This document shows, one piece after another, positions 1-7,548 of a DNA stretch of 11,727 bases. Under the pieces are notes generated by a model. That model was not told the origin of the DNA. It ran no database searches and was given only the letters and a program-made list of their open reading frames with translations. The stretch is from NCBI GenBank assembly GCA_964402955.1, contig CAYOEZ010000160.1:1-11727 (forward strand), in the 5' to 3' direction. The stretch is from CAYOEZ01 sp964402955. GTDB taxonomy: Bacteria; Chloroflexota; DTOL01; DAOUCN01. Positions within the stretch are counted from its first letter, which is position 1; every line of letters begins with the position of its first letter. Position numbers and translations under genes: made by a program.

Positions 1-6
1 GCAGGC

Positions 7-44
7 GGGCAGGTCTCAGACCTGCCCCTACGCACAGACGGGCG
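7..44. repeat. Extragenic palindromic repeat, probably cut by the window edge
   Basis: Positions 7-16 (GGGCAGGTCT) and 18-27 (AGACCTGCCC) form a perfect 10-bp inverted repeat around one base. It is followed by GCCCCTACG (24-32) and CACAGACGGGCG (33-44). Both trailing words recur inside the large inverted repeat at 6445-6525 (6515-6523 and 6492-6503), but in a different order, so the two loci look like members of one modular repeat family. The left part of this copy probably lies outside the window. It sits upstream of the aldolase promoter. It could act as a terminator for an upstream gene, but no T-run follows it. Confidence 0.6.
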
Positions 45-80
45 ACTATGCACACGCCCTGGGCAGGTGTGGCGCAGGCC

Positions 81-109
81 TTGACAAAGGCGCACGAAGG
101 GAATATCAT
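81..109 (+). promoter_or_regulatory. Predicted sigma-70-type promoter of the aldolase gene
   Basis: A perfect -35 hexamer TTGACA (81-86) is followed after exactly 17 bp by TATCAT (104-109), which matches the -10 consensus at five of six positions. Transcription would start near 116, giving a leader of about 32 bases that contains only the ribosome binding site. This agrees with the chosen gene start. Confidence 0.7.
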
Positions 110-147
110 CGCCTGGCACTACGCGAGACACGACCGAAGGAGATACG

Positions 148-960
148 ATGGAATCAACGAGTATGCGTACACTACGCGCCACGGCGGCGCTGCGCCAGAA
201 GTGGCAACGCGGCAGCGACTTCTCACTCCTGGGCTGGCTTTCCGTGCGCGACACGTCTGTTGCGGAGATGGAAACATCGTGGGGCTACGATGGACTTATC
301 ATCGACACTGAGCATTCGACCTACACTGTGGATGATCTGCAAACCGTGCTGATGGCATTCCGCGGCACTGATTGCGTGCCGATCGTGCGTGTCGGCGACA
401 ACAGCATGAGTGAGATCAAGCGGGCGCTCGACCTGGGCGCGACCGGCATCCTTATTCCGATGATCGAGAGCGCCGAAGATGCAGCCGTAGGCGTCAGCTT
501 CTGCCGCTATCCGCCGCAGGGGACGCGCGGCTTCTCGCCGCGCCGGGCCAGCGACTACTTCCGCGACATCACGCCCTATCTGGCTGAGGCGAACGACTCG
601 ATTGTCGTTCTGGAGCAGATGGAAAGCTACACTGCCTATCAAAATCTCGATGCAATTCTGGCTGTGCCTGGCATCGACTGCTTCTTCATCGGGCAGGCAG
701 ACCTGTCATCTTCGATGGGCTACCTGGGCAATCCGGGCCATCCTGAGGTGCAGAAGGTGGTGGCAGACATCATCCGCCGCTGCCGGGCAACCGGGCACGC
801 CGTGGCCGTTGCCGCTGTGACCGATCCCAAAGCGATCAACCACTTCCGCGAGCTTGGCGCCAACGTCATCAGCGCCGGCGGTGATACCGGCTTCATGGTG
901 GCAGGGTTCAATGCCTTCAAGGCAAGTCTGAGCGCCGAAGGCGTGCCGTTCACGTTCTAG
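148..960 (+). CDS. HpcH/HpaI-family class II aldolase / citrate lyase-like protein
   Basis: This is a 270-residue cytoplasmic aldolase of the HpcH/HpaI family. These are metal-dependent TIM-barrel enzymes that cleave 4-hydroxy-2-oxo acids or 2-keto-3-deoxy sugar acids to pyruvate (or a close analogue) and an aldehyde. Visible hallmarks are D-T-E-H at 53-56 with the catalytic-type His56, Arg81 in R-V-G (substrate carboxylate contact), the Q-M-E-S segment with metal-ligand candidate Glu159, and G-Q-A-D-L with the second ligand candidate Asp185. Length is normal for the family (about 250-270). The start at 148 is set by AAGGAGA at 137-143, four bases upstream; the next Met (residue 6) has no such site. 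The gene has its own promoter and is convergent with the galactosidase operon. Sequence alone does not fix the substrate: HpaI, GarL, RhmA/YfaU-like and macrophomate-synthase-like roles all remain possible. Confidence 0.88.
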   Translation: MESTSMRTLRATAALRQKWQRGSDFSLLGWLSVRDTSVAEMETSWGYDGLIIDTEHSTYTVDDLQTVLMAFRGTDCVPIVRVGDNSMSEIKRALDLGATGILIPMIESAEDAAVGVSFCRYPPQGTRGFSPRRASDYFRDITPYLAEANDSIVVLEQMESYTAYQNLDAILAVPGIDCFFIGQADLSSSMGYLGNPGHPEVQKVVADIIRRCRATGHAVAVAAVTDPKAINHFRELGANVISAGGDTGFMVAGFNAFKASLSAEGVPFTF

Positions 961-996
961 CAGTCACACAGGGCGGCCTGCCAGCGCAAAAGAAAG

Positions 997-1026
997 ACCC
1001 CCGAGGTTTCTCGAAACCTCGGGGGT
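997..1026. terminator. Bidirectional intrinsic terminator between aldolase and lacZ
   Basis: A perfect 14-bp inverted repeat (997-1010 against 1013-1026) sits between two convergent genes that end at 960 and 1033. Read on the minus strand it is followed by CTTTCTTTT (996-988), a good U-rich tail, so it fits best as the terminator of the galactosidase operon. In the plus direction only a weak T-rich stretch (TGCTTGCTAT) follows, so termination of the aldolase transcript may be less efficient. Confidence 0.85.
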
Positions 1027-1032
1027 TGCTTG

Positions 1033-4000
1033 CTATATCCCTTTGATATCCTGCTTGCTTAGCTCGATCGCCATTCCTGCGCCTCCGCTGATAGGGCGCA
1101 GACGGACGCTGAAGCTCATTGGCCCGGGTTGAATGACGTACTGCGGCAGGGGGCCGGGACCACAGCTTGCGCTGCCCAGCCCAGACTGGCAGGCGTCGAT
1201 GCTGACGGTGATGTTACGCCGTCGCTTGAGCAGGTGGCGGTGCGTTGTCCGCTCCAGATCGCGCGTCGTGAAGTGGTGAGCGCTGGCGTTGATCAGCGGC
1301 GCGCCGGCGACCATCAGTCCGGTCCCCTGGCGGTTGGTCAGCGCCACCCAGCGCACGTCGGACTTGTTGCCGTTCTCCTGGGGGAAGATATAGGGCACGT
1401 ACTGTTCGTCCACCGTGCCGCTATAGACGCCGATCTGTGCGCCATGCTTGCGATCGACGTACGTCTCAAGCGGGCCGCGCCCATACCAGGTGAATGTGTT
1501 GTAGACGCCCGGCAGTGTCATCTGCAGGCCGAAACGCGGCAGCGGCGGGAAGTCGCCCTGCGGCGTGAGGCTTGTCTCGATGAGGACATCGCCGGAGCCA
1601 AGAATGGTGTAGATGGCGGCGACGTCGAAGCCATCTTTGCGCCGCGGCGCAGCCAGCCGTGATTGGACGACGATGCGGATAGCCTGTGCGCTGAGCCGTT
1701 TGACAGCGACCGCGCTGACCTTTTCGTGCAGCCTGTTCAGACCTGCCTTGCGCCAGTGGATGGCCATGCGCTCTTCGCCCCAGAGGTTGAGGTCGTTGTC
1801 GGTAGGCGCACGCCACAGGTTGACGGCCGGGCCTGTCCGTACGATCCTCGTCCCCTGGTATGTCCATTCGCTGATGTGTCCTGTTGTCTTGTCGAACGTC
1901 AGGTCCCAGTCGACGCCGCACACGAAGACACGGCTCTCTGTTTGCTCCATTTGCAGGGCAGGCATTGCCGATACCGTGGCGACGGGGCGGGCGGCGATGA
2001 CGGGCAACTTGAACTGCGCCCAGGCGACCTCGTGTCCGGCTTTCGCCCACAGCGTATCTGCGTTCAGCGTGAAGCTGAGCGTTAGCCAGTACTCGACACC
2101 CGGTTCCGGTTGCGGCATATGGAAGGGCACGTGCACGACAGCCCTGGCGCGCGCGGCAAGCTGCAGCGTGGGCAGCGTACCCTGCTCGAGTACGCGTCCG
2201 TCCGCGCTCACTTTCCACGCAATCGCCAGATGCTCCAGGCCGGAGAAATCGTAGTTGTTGGTAATCTGTACCGTGCCGGCCGACAGATCGACGGCGGCGA
2301 CACGCACCGGCTCGAGCACCTTCTTGTACTCCCACATGCAGGGGTGGGGCTGGCGATCGGGCCAGTTCATGCCGTCGATGCAGAAGTTGCCGTCGTGTTG
2401 CCTCTCGCCAAAGTCGCCGCCATAGGTGAAGTAGTCTTTGCCGTCAGGTGTGCGCTGGCGGACGCTGTGGTCGACAAACTCCCAGACAAAGCCGCCAATG
2501 CAGCGCGGGTGCGACTCGATGACATCCCAGTATTCCTTGATGTTGCCTGGCGAGTTGCCCATGGCGTGGGCGTACTCGCACATCAGCAGCGGGCGATTGT
2601 CATGCGGGTCTTCAGCCAGTTGAATCAGGCTCTTGCGCCGCTTGCGCGGATCGTTGACTGAGATGACAGGGTCGGCGATACGCGGGTACATGACGCTGAC
2701 CATATCCACCATCGGCGCGTCGAAGGCGCCTTCGTAGTGGATGGGCCGCGTCGCATCAACGGAGCGAATCCATTCAGCCATAGCGTCGTGATTGGGGCCG
2801 TAGCCCGACTCGTTGCCGAGCGACCAGATGACCACCGAGGGATGATTCTTGTCACGCTCGACCATGTTGCGCGCCCGGTCAACAAAGCCGGCGCGCCAGA
2901 CAGGGTCGTTGGCCGGCAGGCCAGGCAGACCGACCAGACCGTGGCTCTCCAGATTGGCTTCGTCGATGAGGTAAAGGCCGTATTCGTCGCACAGGTCATA
3001 CCACAGCGGCGCGTCCGGGTAGTGCGAGGTGCGCACGGCGTTGATATTGAATTGCTTCATGAGCAGAATATCGCGTATCATCGACTCACGGCTGACATAG
3101 TGCCCCGAATCCGGGTCCATTTCGTGGCGATTGACGCCGCGCAGCAAGACTGCAACGCCGTTGATCCAGAGCTGTCCGTCGTGAATCTCCACCTTGCGGA
3201 AGCCAACGCGCACGCTTTCGGCTTCGATGACCTTTCCATCGGCAGTGCATAGCGTGAACACGAGGGTGTAGAGGTAGGGATCCTCAGCCGACCATTTGCG
3301 CGGGTTGGCGACGGGCTGTGCGAATGCAACCGTCGCTTCGCCGCCGGATGCTGGAATTGCCAGCGCAAGCGGTTTGCTCCAGAGCGCCGTGCCACCGGCG
3401 TCGTGAAGCTGCGCGTCAAGACGCGCGCCTGCGGGCAACGCGCCGCTATAGCTTTTCACTTTGGCGCTCACTTTGAGCGTGGCGTCGCGATAGGCGGCGT
3501 CGAGATCGGTCACGACAGACACATCGTGCAGGTGAACGGCCGGCGTGGACAGCAGGAAGACATCGCGGTAGATGCCGGACAGACGCCAGAAGTCCTGGTC
3601 TTCGAGCCACGTGCCCGCCGACCAGCGGTAGACGCGCACCGCCAGCACATTGTCGCCGGCGTGCAGGAGGCCGGTGATGTTGAACTCGGCAGGCGTGCGC
3701 GAGTCGGTGCTGTAGCCCACCTCGCGCCCGTTCAGCCAGACGTGACAGGCAGAGTCCACGCCATCGAAGACGAGGAAAACCTGCCGCCCTTTCCACTCGT
3801 CGGGAACGGTGAAGTGCGTGCGGTACGATCCCGTCGGGTTGTCGTCATAAGGCACGTGCGGGTAATTCTCGACCGGGATGGGGTAGCGCACGTTGGTGTA
3901 GATGGGCTGGTCATAGCCGTGCATCTGCCAGTTGCTGGGCACGGGCAGGTTGTCCCAGCCGCTGTCGGCGAACGCCGCCGCCTCGAATCCCTGTGGCGCC

Positions 4001-4191
4001 GCGGCGGGGTTGAGCGCGTAGTGGAACTTCCATGCGCCGTTGAGCGACAGAATGTAGGGCGACGCGTCGCGCTCTGCGCCGAGGGCTGCGTGAGCAGCGG
4101 CGAAGGGAAAGAGTGTGGCGTGAGCAGGTTCTTTGTTTCGTCCCAGAAGCTCGCGATTGTCCCATTCGGGAAGCTGTGTGGGCTGAGGCAT
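1033..4191 (-). CDS. lacZ: Beta-galactosidase, GH2, long LacZ type
   Basis: This is a 1052-residue glycoside hydrolase family 2 enzyme of the long E. coli LacZ type (E. coli about 1023). It hydrolyses terminal beta-D-galactosides by a retaining mechanism. Domain order, with rough limits: sugar-binding jelly roll 45-215, immunoglobulin-like 217-335, TIM barrel 336-630, second beta-sandwich 632-730, and C-terminal small-chain super-sandwich 750-1035. The acid/base residue is Glu461 in W-S-L-G-N-E-S-G and the nucleophile is Glu539 in L-M-C-E-Y-A-H, almost the E. coli numbering (461 and 537). R-G-V-N-R-H-E (351-357) is also conserved. No signal peptide is seen, so it should be cytoplasmic. The start is supported by AAGGAGAA just upstream. 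It lies 11 bp behind the glycosidase-like gene, so the two are co-transcribed. Family assignment is secure; the natural substrate may be another beta-galactoside than lactose. Confidence 0.97.
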   Translation of the reverse strand: MPQPTQLPEWDNRELLGRNKEPAHATLFPFAAAHAALGAERDASPYILSLNGAWKFHYALNPAAAPQGFEAAAFADSGWDNLPVPSNWQMHGYDQPIYTNVRYPIPVENYPHVPYDDNPTGSYRTHFTVPDEWKGRQVFLVFDGVDSACHVWLNGREVGYSTDSRTPAEFNITGLLHAGDNVLAVRVYRWSAGTWLEDQDFWRLSGIYRDVFLLSTPAVHLHDVSVVTDLDAAYRDATLKVSAKVKSYSGALPAGARLDAQLHDAGGTALWSKPLALAIPASGGEATVAFAQPVANPRKWSAEDPYLYTLVFTLCTADGKVIEAESVRVGFRKVEIHDGQLWINGVAVLLRGVNRHEMDPDSGHYVSRESMIRDILLMKQFNINAVRTSHYPDAPLWYDLCDEYGLYLIDEANLESHGLVGLPGLPANDPVWRAGFVDRARNMVERDKNHPSVVIWSLGNESGYGPNHDAMAEWIRSVDATRPIHYEGAFDAPMVDMVSVMYPRIADPVISVNDPRKRRKSLIQLAEDPHDNRPLLMCEYAHAMGNSPGNIKEYWDVIESHPRCIGGFVWEFVDHSVRQRTPDGKDYFTYGGDFGERQHDGNFCIDGMNWPDRQPHPCMWEYKKVLEPVRVAAVDLSAGTVQITNNYDFSGLEHLAIAWKVSADGRVLEQGTLPTLQLAARARAVVHVPFHMPQPEPGVEYWLTLSFTLNADTLWAKAGHEVAWAQFKLPVIAARPVATVSAMPALQMEQTESRVFVCGVDWDLTFDKTTGHISEWTYQGTRIVRTGPAVNLWRAPTDNDLNLWGEERMAIHWRKAGLNRLHEKVSAVAVKRLSAQAIRIVVQSRLAAPRRKDGFDVAAIYTILGSGDVLIETSLTPQGDFPPLPRFGLQMTLPGVYNTFTWYGRGPLETYVDRKHGAQIGVYSGTVDEQYVPYIFPQENGNKSDVRWVALTNRQGTGLMVAGAPLINASAHHFTTRDLERTTHRHLLKRRRNITVSIDACQSGLGSASCGPGPLPQYVIQPGPMSFSVRLRPISGGAGMAIELSKQDIKGI

Positions 4192-4202
4192 GGTTTCTCC
4201 TT

Positions 4203-6293
4203 CTAGATAATAACTGCCGCAGACGCCGGCGGAATGGTTATGCCGTTCGCCACGAGTCGCCAGGCAGGATCATCCACCAGTCGATAGCGCTTGAGCGCCT
4301 GGCCGCCCGCAAGCGTCGCAGCGACGACGATCGTCTCTGTGTCGCTGTAGTTGGCGATGACAAGACCACATTTACCTGTCTGGCGGTTGGTGAAGACGGC
4401 ATATGGCTGGTGGGGCTGGCCATTTGCGATAACGGCTGCACCGACCTCATCGCGGAACTCGCCGTCCCAGAAATAGTCGCGTAGCTCGCTGCGCAGTGCG
4501 TCCATGTGCTGGCCGTAGGCCATCGTCAGCGGGAAGTCTCTGAGGCGGCCCTTGAAGTTGTATGGCTCGTAGCTGATGATGTAACGATACATGAGACACT
4601 GGTTGATCATGTGGCGGTCGTTGAAGCCGATAATCGCCGTCATGAGGGGTATCTCGGGCAGCATGTAGCGCGAGAGCGGGACGTGCTGCTTGTCCCAACT
4701 GCGATGGTAGGAGAGCTGATAAGCGTCGAACTCCCAGTCGTAGCAGGCCTCGCCGGAGAACAGGAACTCCTGCTTGTGCGGCGGCAGGTGGCGGGCGAAG
4801 CGGTGAATCAGCTCGCGGTCGTTGGCGTAGACCGGAGCGGCGTAGCGATGACCGTGGCTCGTGTCGAAGCAGAGCAGCGCCGGCGTGTGATGCAGGCATT
4901 CATCGAAGAGGATACCATCGGCGCCCAGATCGACCGTCTTCTGGAACTCTTCCTCGCAGACCTTGAGGTAGTCCTCACTGAGAAAGCACATGGGGATGAG
5001 GCGGGTGGTGTTGACGTCCAGCAGTTGCGTCGCTGTCTGGTACTGGTAGCCCGGGTGCTGGTAGTAGTCGCCATGCGGGTCTTTGATGGCCAGGCGGATG
5101 AGATCATTGCGGAAGCGCTCGCTGGCGCGGTCTGACCAGGTGAACTTCGCGAACAGGACAACCTTGACGCCCAGCGCCTGGATGCGGGCGATGGCATCTT
5201 TCAACTCCTGGAAGGAGCCAAGCTTGGGGTCGGGGTCGTGCGAGGGGTTGCCGCGATCCTGTCCGCCCGCGTTCCAGCCAACCAGTTGGATGGCCTTGAC
5301 GCCATAGCGGGCGCATTCCTCGCCGATCTGCGGCAGGGCACTGAAGCGCATGCGTAGCTCATCTTCAGGGGAGTTAATGTGGAACTGTAGCCACGAATGC
5401 GGCTGCAGCGCCCACTGTGGGATTCTTGGTGTGCTCATCCAGCCGCTGCGCCAGCGTTTGTAGATGTCGACGCCCTGCTGCCACCCACCCTGGAATGCTT
5501 CGAGTGCGATCGGCGTCAGGGTGCGGCTCTCGCCGGGCTGCACATAGGGCAGATGAACGGCGGCGAAGCGCGTCGCCACATCCGTGCCGCCAATGGTTGG
5601 GCCAACCGGCGCCTGAGAGTCGATGGCGCTGCTGTAGCCAGGGCGTAGCTCGATATTCCATGTCACCAGTTCGGAACTGGGCGAGTAGATGCCGGCATAG
5701 AGGCCCTGGGTGGCGCTGTGCAGCAGGATGAACGGCGTCATGGGCGCGCCCGTGCTATGGCTGGAGCGGCCCCATTGCGTGGGGTAGTCGACGCCGAAGT
5801 AGCCGCGGTTGTTCTCAAATGTAGGCCAGATCGAGAACTGCTGGGCCGTGGCATACTGGTACGAGAATGACTTGAACCAGTCCTCGTTCGCCGGGTGTTG
5901 CACGTCGCCCAGGTAGGGGCAGTAGACGTTCTCCACCACCAGGTCGGAGCGGTTCTCGATCGTCATGGTAAAGAGCGCCTGGCGCGTGGTCAGGCTCACT
6001 TCCATCGTCAGCTTGATCGGGTGCAGCCCGCCTTGCTCGGAGCGTATGCCGTCCCAGATCATGTGTGCGCTGCGCCCGTCTTTGATCTCCAGGGACGTCA
6101 GTTTCTGCTTTTCCCCGAAGACCGGGTTGTTGCGTTGGGCAAGCAGCGGCAGCAAGAGGCGAAACGACAACCCCAGGTGCGGACGATCGAGTATCTTCCA
6201 GCCCGTCTCAACCGCCGTGAGGCTGACCAGCGCGCCGCTCTCGCGATCGAATCTGAGGCGCAGCGATGCGTTCTCCAGCGTGAATGTGCTCAT
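4203..6293 (-). CDS. Putative TIM-barrel glycoside hydrolase (DUF6259-like), uncharacterised
   Basis: This 696-residue protein resembles large retaining glycosidases in layout. An N-terminal beta-sandwich (1-270, opening with a stretch rich in L-R-L-R-F-D and G-A-L-V-S-L) is followed by a TIM barrel (about 285-600) and a C-terminal beta-sandwich (about 615-696). Barrel motifs include G-W-N-A-G-G-Q-D (339-346), H-D-P-D-P (352-356), G-I-L-F-D-E-C with Asp464/Glu465 on a strand end, and S-G-E-A-C-Y-D-W with Glu515. Asp464 and Glu515 are my catalytic candidates by analogy with GH31/GH36-type barrels. The family name is from memory and not checked. No signal peptide is seen. The start at 6293 is preferred because GGGAGA lies seven bases upstream; an earlier Met at 6362 has no ribosome binding site and would fall about nine bases after the predicted transcript start. 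It is the first gene of the operon with lacZ, which suggests joint attack on a galactose-containing glycoside. Confidence 0.75.
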   Translation of the reverse strand: MSTFTLENASLRLRFDRESGALVSLTAVETGWKILDRPHLGLSFRLLLPLLAQRNNPVFGEKQKLTSLEIKDGRSAHMIWDGIRSEQGGLHPIKLTMEVSLTTRQALFTMTIENRSDLVVENVYCPYLGDVQHPANEDWFKSFSYQYATAQQFSIWPTFENNRGYFGVDYPTQWGRSSHSTGAPMTPFILLHSATQGLYAGIYSPSSELVTWNIELRPGYSSAIDSQAPVGPTIGGTDVATRFAAVHLPYVQPGESRTLTPIALEAFQGGWQQGVDIYKRWRSGWMSTPRIPQWALQPHSWLQFHINSPEDELRMRFSALPQIGEECARYGVKAIQLVGWNAGGQDRGNPSHDPDPKLGSFQELKDAIARIQALGVKVVLFAKFTWSDRASERFRNDLIRLAIKDPHGDYYQHPGYQYQTATQLLDVNTTRLIPMCFLSEDYLKVCEEEFQKTVDLGADGILFDECLHHTPALLCFDTSHGHRYAAPVYANDRELIHRFARHLPPHKQEFLFSGEACYDWEFDAYQLSYHRSWDKQHVPLSRYMLPEIPLMTAIIGFNDRHMINQCLMYRYIISYEPYNFKGRLRDFPLTMAYGQHMDALRSELRDYFWDGEFRDEVGAAVIANGQPHQPYAVFTNRQTGKCGLVIANYSDTETIVVAATLAGGQALKRYRLVDDPAWRLVANGITIPPASAAVII

Positions 6294-6377
6294 GCGTGAC
6301 TCTCCCGTGGCTGTAGGTGTGGGGCACATGCGGCCTGCCGTGTTTTTTACAGCGCTGACCATTCCAGCTTGATCTCC

Positions 6378-6406
6378 ATTCTACCACACTGCGGGCCGCT
6401 TGTGAA
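6378..6406 (-). promoter_or_regulatory. Predicted promoter of the glycosidase-lacZ operon
   Basis: Reading the minus strand, TTCACA (6406-6401) and TAGAAT (6383-6378) are separated by exactly 17 bp, and each matches its consensus hexamer at five of six positions. TG precedes the -10 as TGG, close to an extended -10. Transcription would begin near 6371, giving a leader of about 78 bases before the ATG at 6293. Confidence 0.65.
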
Positions 6407-6444
6407 CAGCCCGGCGCTCAACAACTGCTAACGGTCATGGAGTG

Positions 6445-6525
6445 GCCGTAGGGGCGCTGCTTGCTGCGCCAGACCCGCTCCGTTGACACAACACAGACGG
6501 GCGCAGCAAGCAGCGCCCCTACGGC
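6445..6525. repeat. Large perfect inverted repeat, 26-bp arms
   Basis: Arm 6445-6470 is exactly complementary to 6500-6525, with a 29-base loop (6471-6499). The outer ends read GCCGTAGGGGC and GCCCCTACGGC. It shares CACAGACGGGCG and GCCCCTACG with the copy at the start of the window. It encodes nothing. The stem would be very stable in RNA or in supercoiled DNA, but it has no adjoining T-run, so it is better called an extragenic palindromic repeat than a terminator. It lies between two divergent promoters. Confidence 0.85.
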
Positions 6526-6536
6526 GTCAGGGTCTA

Positions 6537-6553
6537 TCACAGGACACCTGTGA
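6537..6553. promoter_or_regulatory. Candidate operator dyad upstream of the pirin promoter
   Basis: TCACAGG-ACA-CCTGTGA is a perfect dyad with 7-bp arms and a 3-base centre, about 25 bp upstream of the -35 of the pirin operon. Its half-sites point the opposite way to a CRP site, so a different regulator would be expected. It may instead be a flank of the neighbouring repeat. No regulator gene lies next to it in this window. Confidence 0.35.
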
Positions 6554-6578
6554 AGAGTTGGGATGCTCAATCTCCACA

Positions 6579-6607
6579 TTTGCAGCGGGCCCATTTTGGT
6601 GTATACT
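6579..6607 (+). promoter_or_regulatory. Predicted promoter of the pirin-URO-D operon
   Basis: TATACT (6602-6607) matches the -10 consensus at five of six positions. Seventeen bp upstream is TTTGCA (6579-6584), which matches the -35 at four of six. The start would be near 6614, with a leader of about 52 bases. The weak -35 would suit an activated promoter. Confidence 0.5.
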
Positions 6608-6665
6608 GTAGCGGATGCTCGGACAAGGAAGTGCGTTCATAGTGTCCTGACGAGGAGGAAGATAA

Positions 6666-7529
6666 GTGGCATCACTCATACGAGATGTTGCAAAGACAGT
6701 TACGCCGCAGTTCGTGATCGAAGGCGCCGGTGTGCGGCTGAAGCGAAGCATCGCGACTGCGACACTCGACTATCTTGATCCATTCCTGCTTTTCGATCAT
6801 TTTGGATCGCCCGATCCGCGGGACTATCTGGCGGGTTTCCCCATGCATCCGCACCGTGGCATCGAGACAGTGTCATATATGCTTGCCGGCGCCGTCCAAC
6901 ATCGCGACAGCCTGGGCAATAGCGGCGTGATTGGCGCCGGCGATGTGCAGTGGATGACATCGGGGCGCGGCATTATGCACGAAGAGATGCCAAAACCGGT
7001 CGACGGCAAGATGGGCGGCTTCCAGTTGTGGGTCAATCTGCCCGCAAAGCTCAAGATGACCACGCCCCGCTATCAAGAGATTCCATTTGCAACCATCCCG
7101 GAGGCGCGTCGGGACGATGGAAGTGTGATTCGCGTCATCGCCGGCCAGGTCGGCAGCGTGCGCGGTCCCGTCACTGAGATCGCTGCTGATCCTGAGTATC
7201 TGGACGTGACAGTCGCAGCGCATTCGGTGTTTGAGCAGCCCGTGACACGCGGGCACACCGCCTTTGCCTATGTCTTTGAGGGCGGCGGGGTCTTCGGCGA
7301 TAGCGATGCAAGCTCCAGCGCAATCGTCGCCGCGACAACGATGGCTATTCTCGGCGATGGCGACGTGGTGCGGGTGCGAACCGACAACACGCCGCTGCGC
7401 TTCTTGCTCGTGTCGGGCAAGCCGCTGGGCGAGCCCATTGCCCGCTATGGCCCGTTTGTCATGAATACGCGCGAGGAGATCACTCAGGCGTTGCGTGACC
7501 TGCAAGACGGCACGTTCGTCACACCATAA
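6666..7529 (+). CDS. Pirin family protein (bicupin metalloprotein)
   Basis: This 287-residue pirin is a two-cupin iron protein; some bacterial members have quercetin 2,3-dioxygenase activity and others act as redox-responsive partners of enzymes or regulators. All four metal ligands known from human pirin are present: His61 and His63 in H-P-H-R-G, and His105 and Glu107 in G-I-M-H-E-E-M-P. The core signatures F-D-H-F-G, G-D-V-Q-W-M-T and F-Q-L-W-V-N-L-P match the family well. The C-terminal cupin (about 180-280) is intact. Translation begins with GTG; the start is set by GAGGAGG at 6652-6658, seven bases upstream, and fits the family N-terminus. It is the first gene of a three-gene operon with two URO-D-like genes, an unusual partnership. 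Whether it acts as a quercetinase cannot be told from sequence. Confidence 0.93.
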   Translation: MASLIRDVAKTVTPQFVIEGAGVRLKRSIATATLDYLDPFLLFDHFGSPDPRDYLAGFPMHPHRGIETVSYMLAGAVQHRDSLGNSGVIGAGDVQWMTSGRGIMHEEMPKPVDGKMGGFQLWVNLPAKLKMTTPRYQEIPFATIPEARRDDGSVIRVIAGQVGSVRGPVTEIAADPEYLDVTVAAHSVFEQPVTRGHTAFAYVFEGGGVFGDSDASSSAIVAATTMAILGDGDVVRVRTDNTPLRFLLVSGKPLGEPIARYGPFVMNTREEITQALRDLQDGTFVTP

Positions 7530-7548
7530 ACGTCGAGGAGGAGCCAAC

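Larger units (their letters stand above)
6294..6665. other. Divergent intergenic region, 372 bp without a gene
   Basis: This spacer separates the minus-strand glycosidase operon from the plus-strand pirin operon. From left to right it holds the leader of the glycosidase gene, its promoter (6378-6406), a perfect 26-bp-arm inverted repeat (6445-6525), a 17-bp dyad (6537-6553), a forward promoter (6579-6607) and the pirin ribosome binding site (6652-6658). I see no small coding frame with a convincing ribosome binding site. The big hairpin lies between the two promoters and would insulate them from each other's spurious transcription. Confidence 0.7.

Noticed and set aside
48..311. Small open frame starting upstream of the aldolase
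   Set aside because: It overlaps the aldolase in another frame, crosses the predicted promoter and has no Shine-Dalgarno sequence.
3403..4206. Long open frame on the plus strand across the lacZ N-terminal half
   Set aside because: It lies wholly antisense to a clear lacZ coding region, is Arg/Val-rich as expected for a shadow frame in GC-rich DNA, and resembles no family.
4506..5135. Plus-strand open frame of 209 codons inside the glycosidase-like gene
   Set aside because: It is antisense to a barrel domain with recognisable motifs and has no ribosome binding site or family resemblance.
6350..6357. CAGCGCTG palindrome as a LacI-type operator
   Set aside because: Symmetry stops after eight bases and the flanks do not match a LacI-family half-site; such short palindromes are common at this base composition.
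6294..6362. N-terminal extension of the glycosidase-like protein to 6362
   Set aside because: No ribosome binding site, and the predicted transcript start is only about nine bases upstream; the start at 6293 has GGGAGA at good spacing.
6401..6405. TGTGA half-site overlapping the -35 of the glycosidase operon as a CRP site
   Set aside because: The partner half-site six bases on reads CGGCG, so there is no dyad; the match is explained by the -35 hexamer TTCACA.
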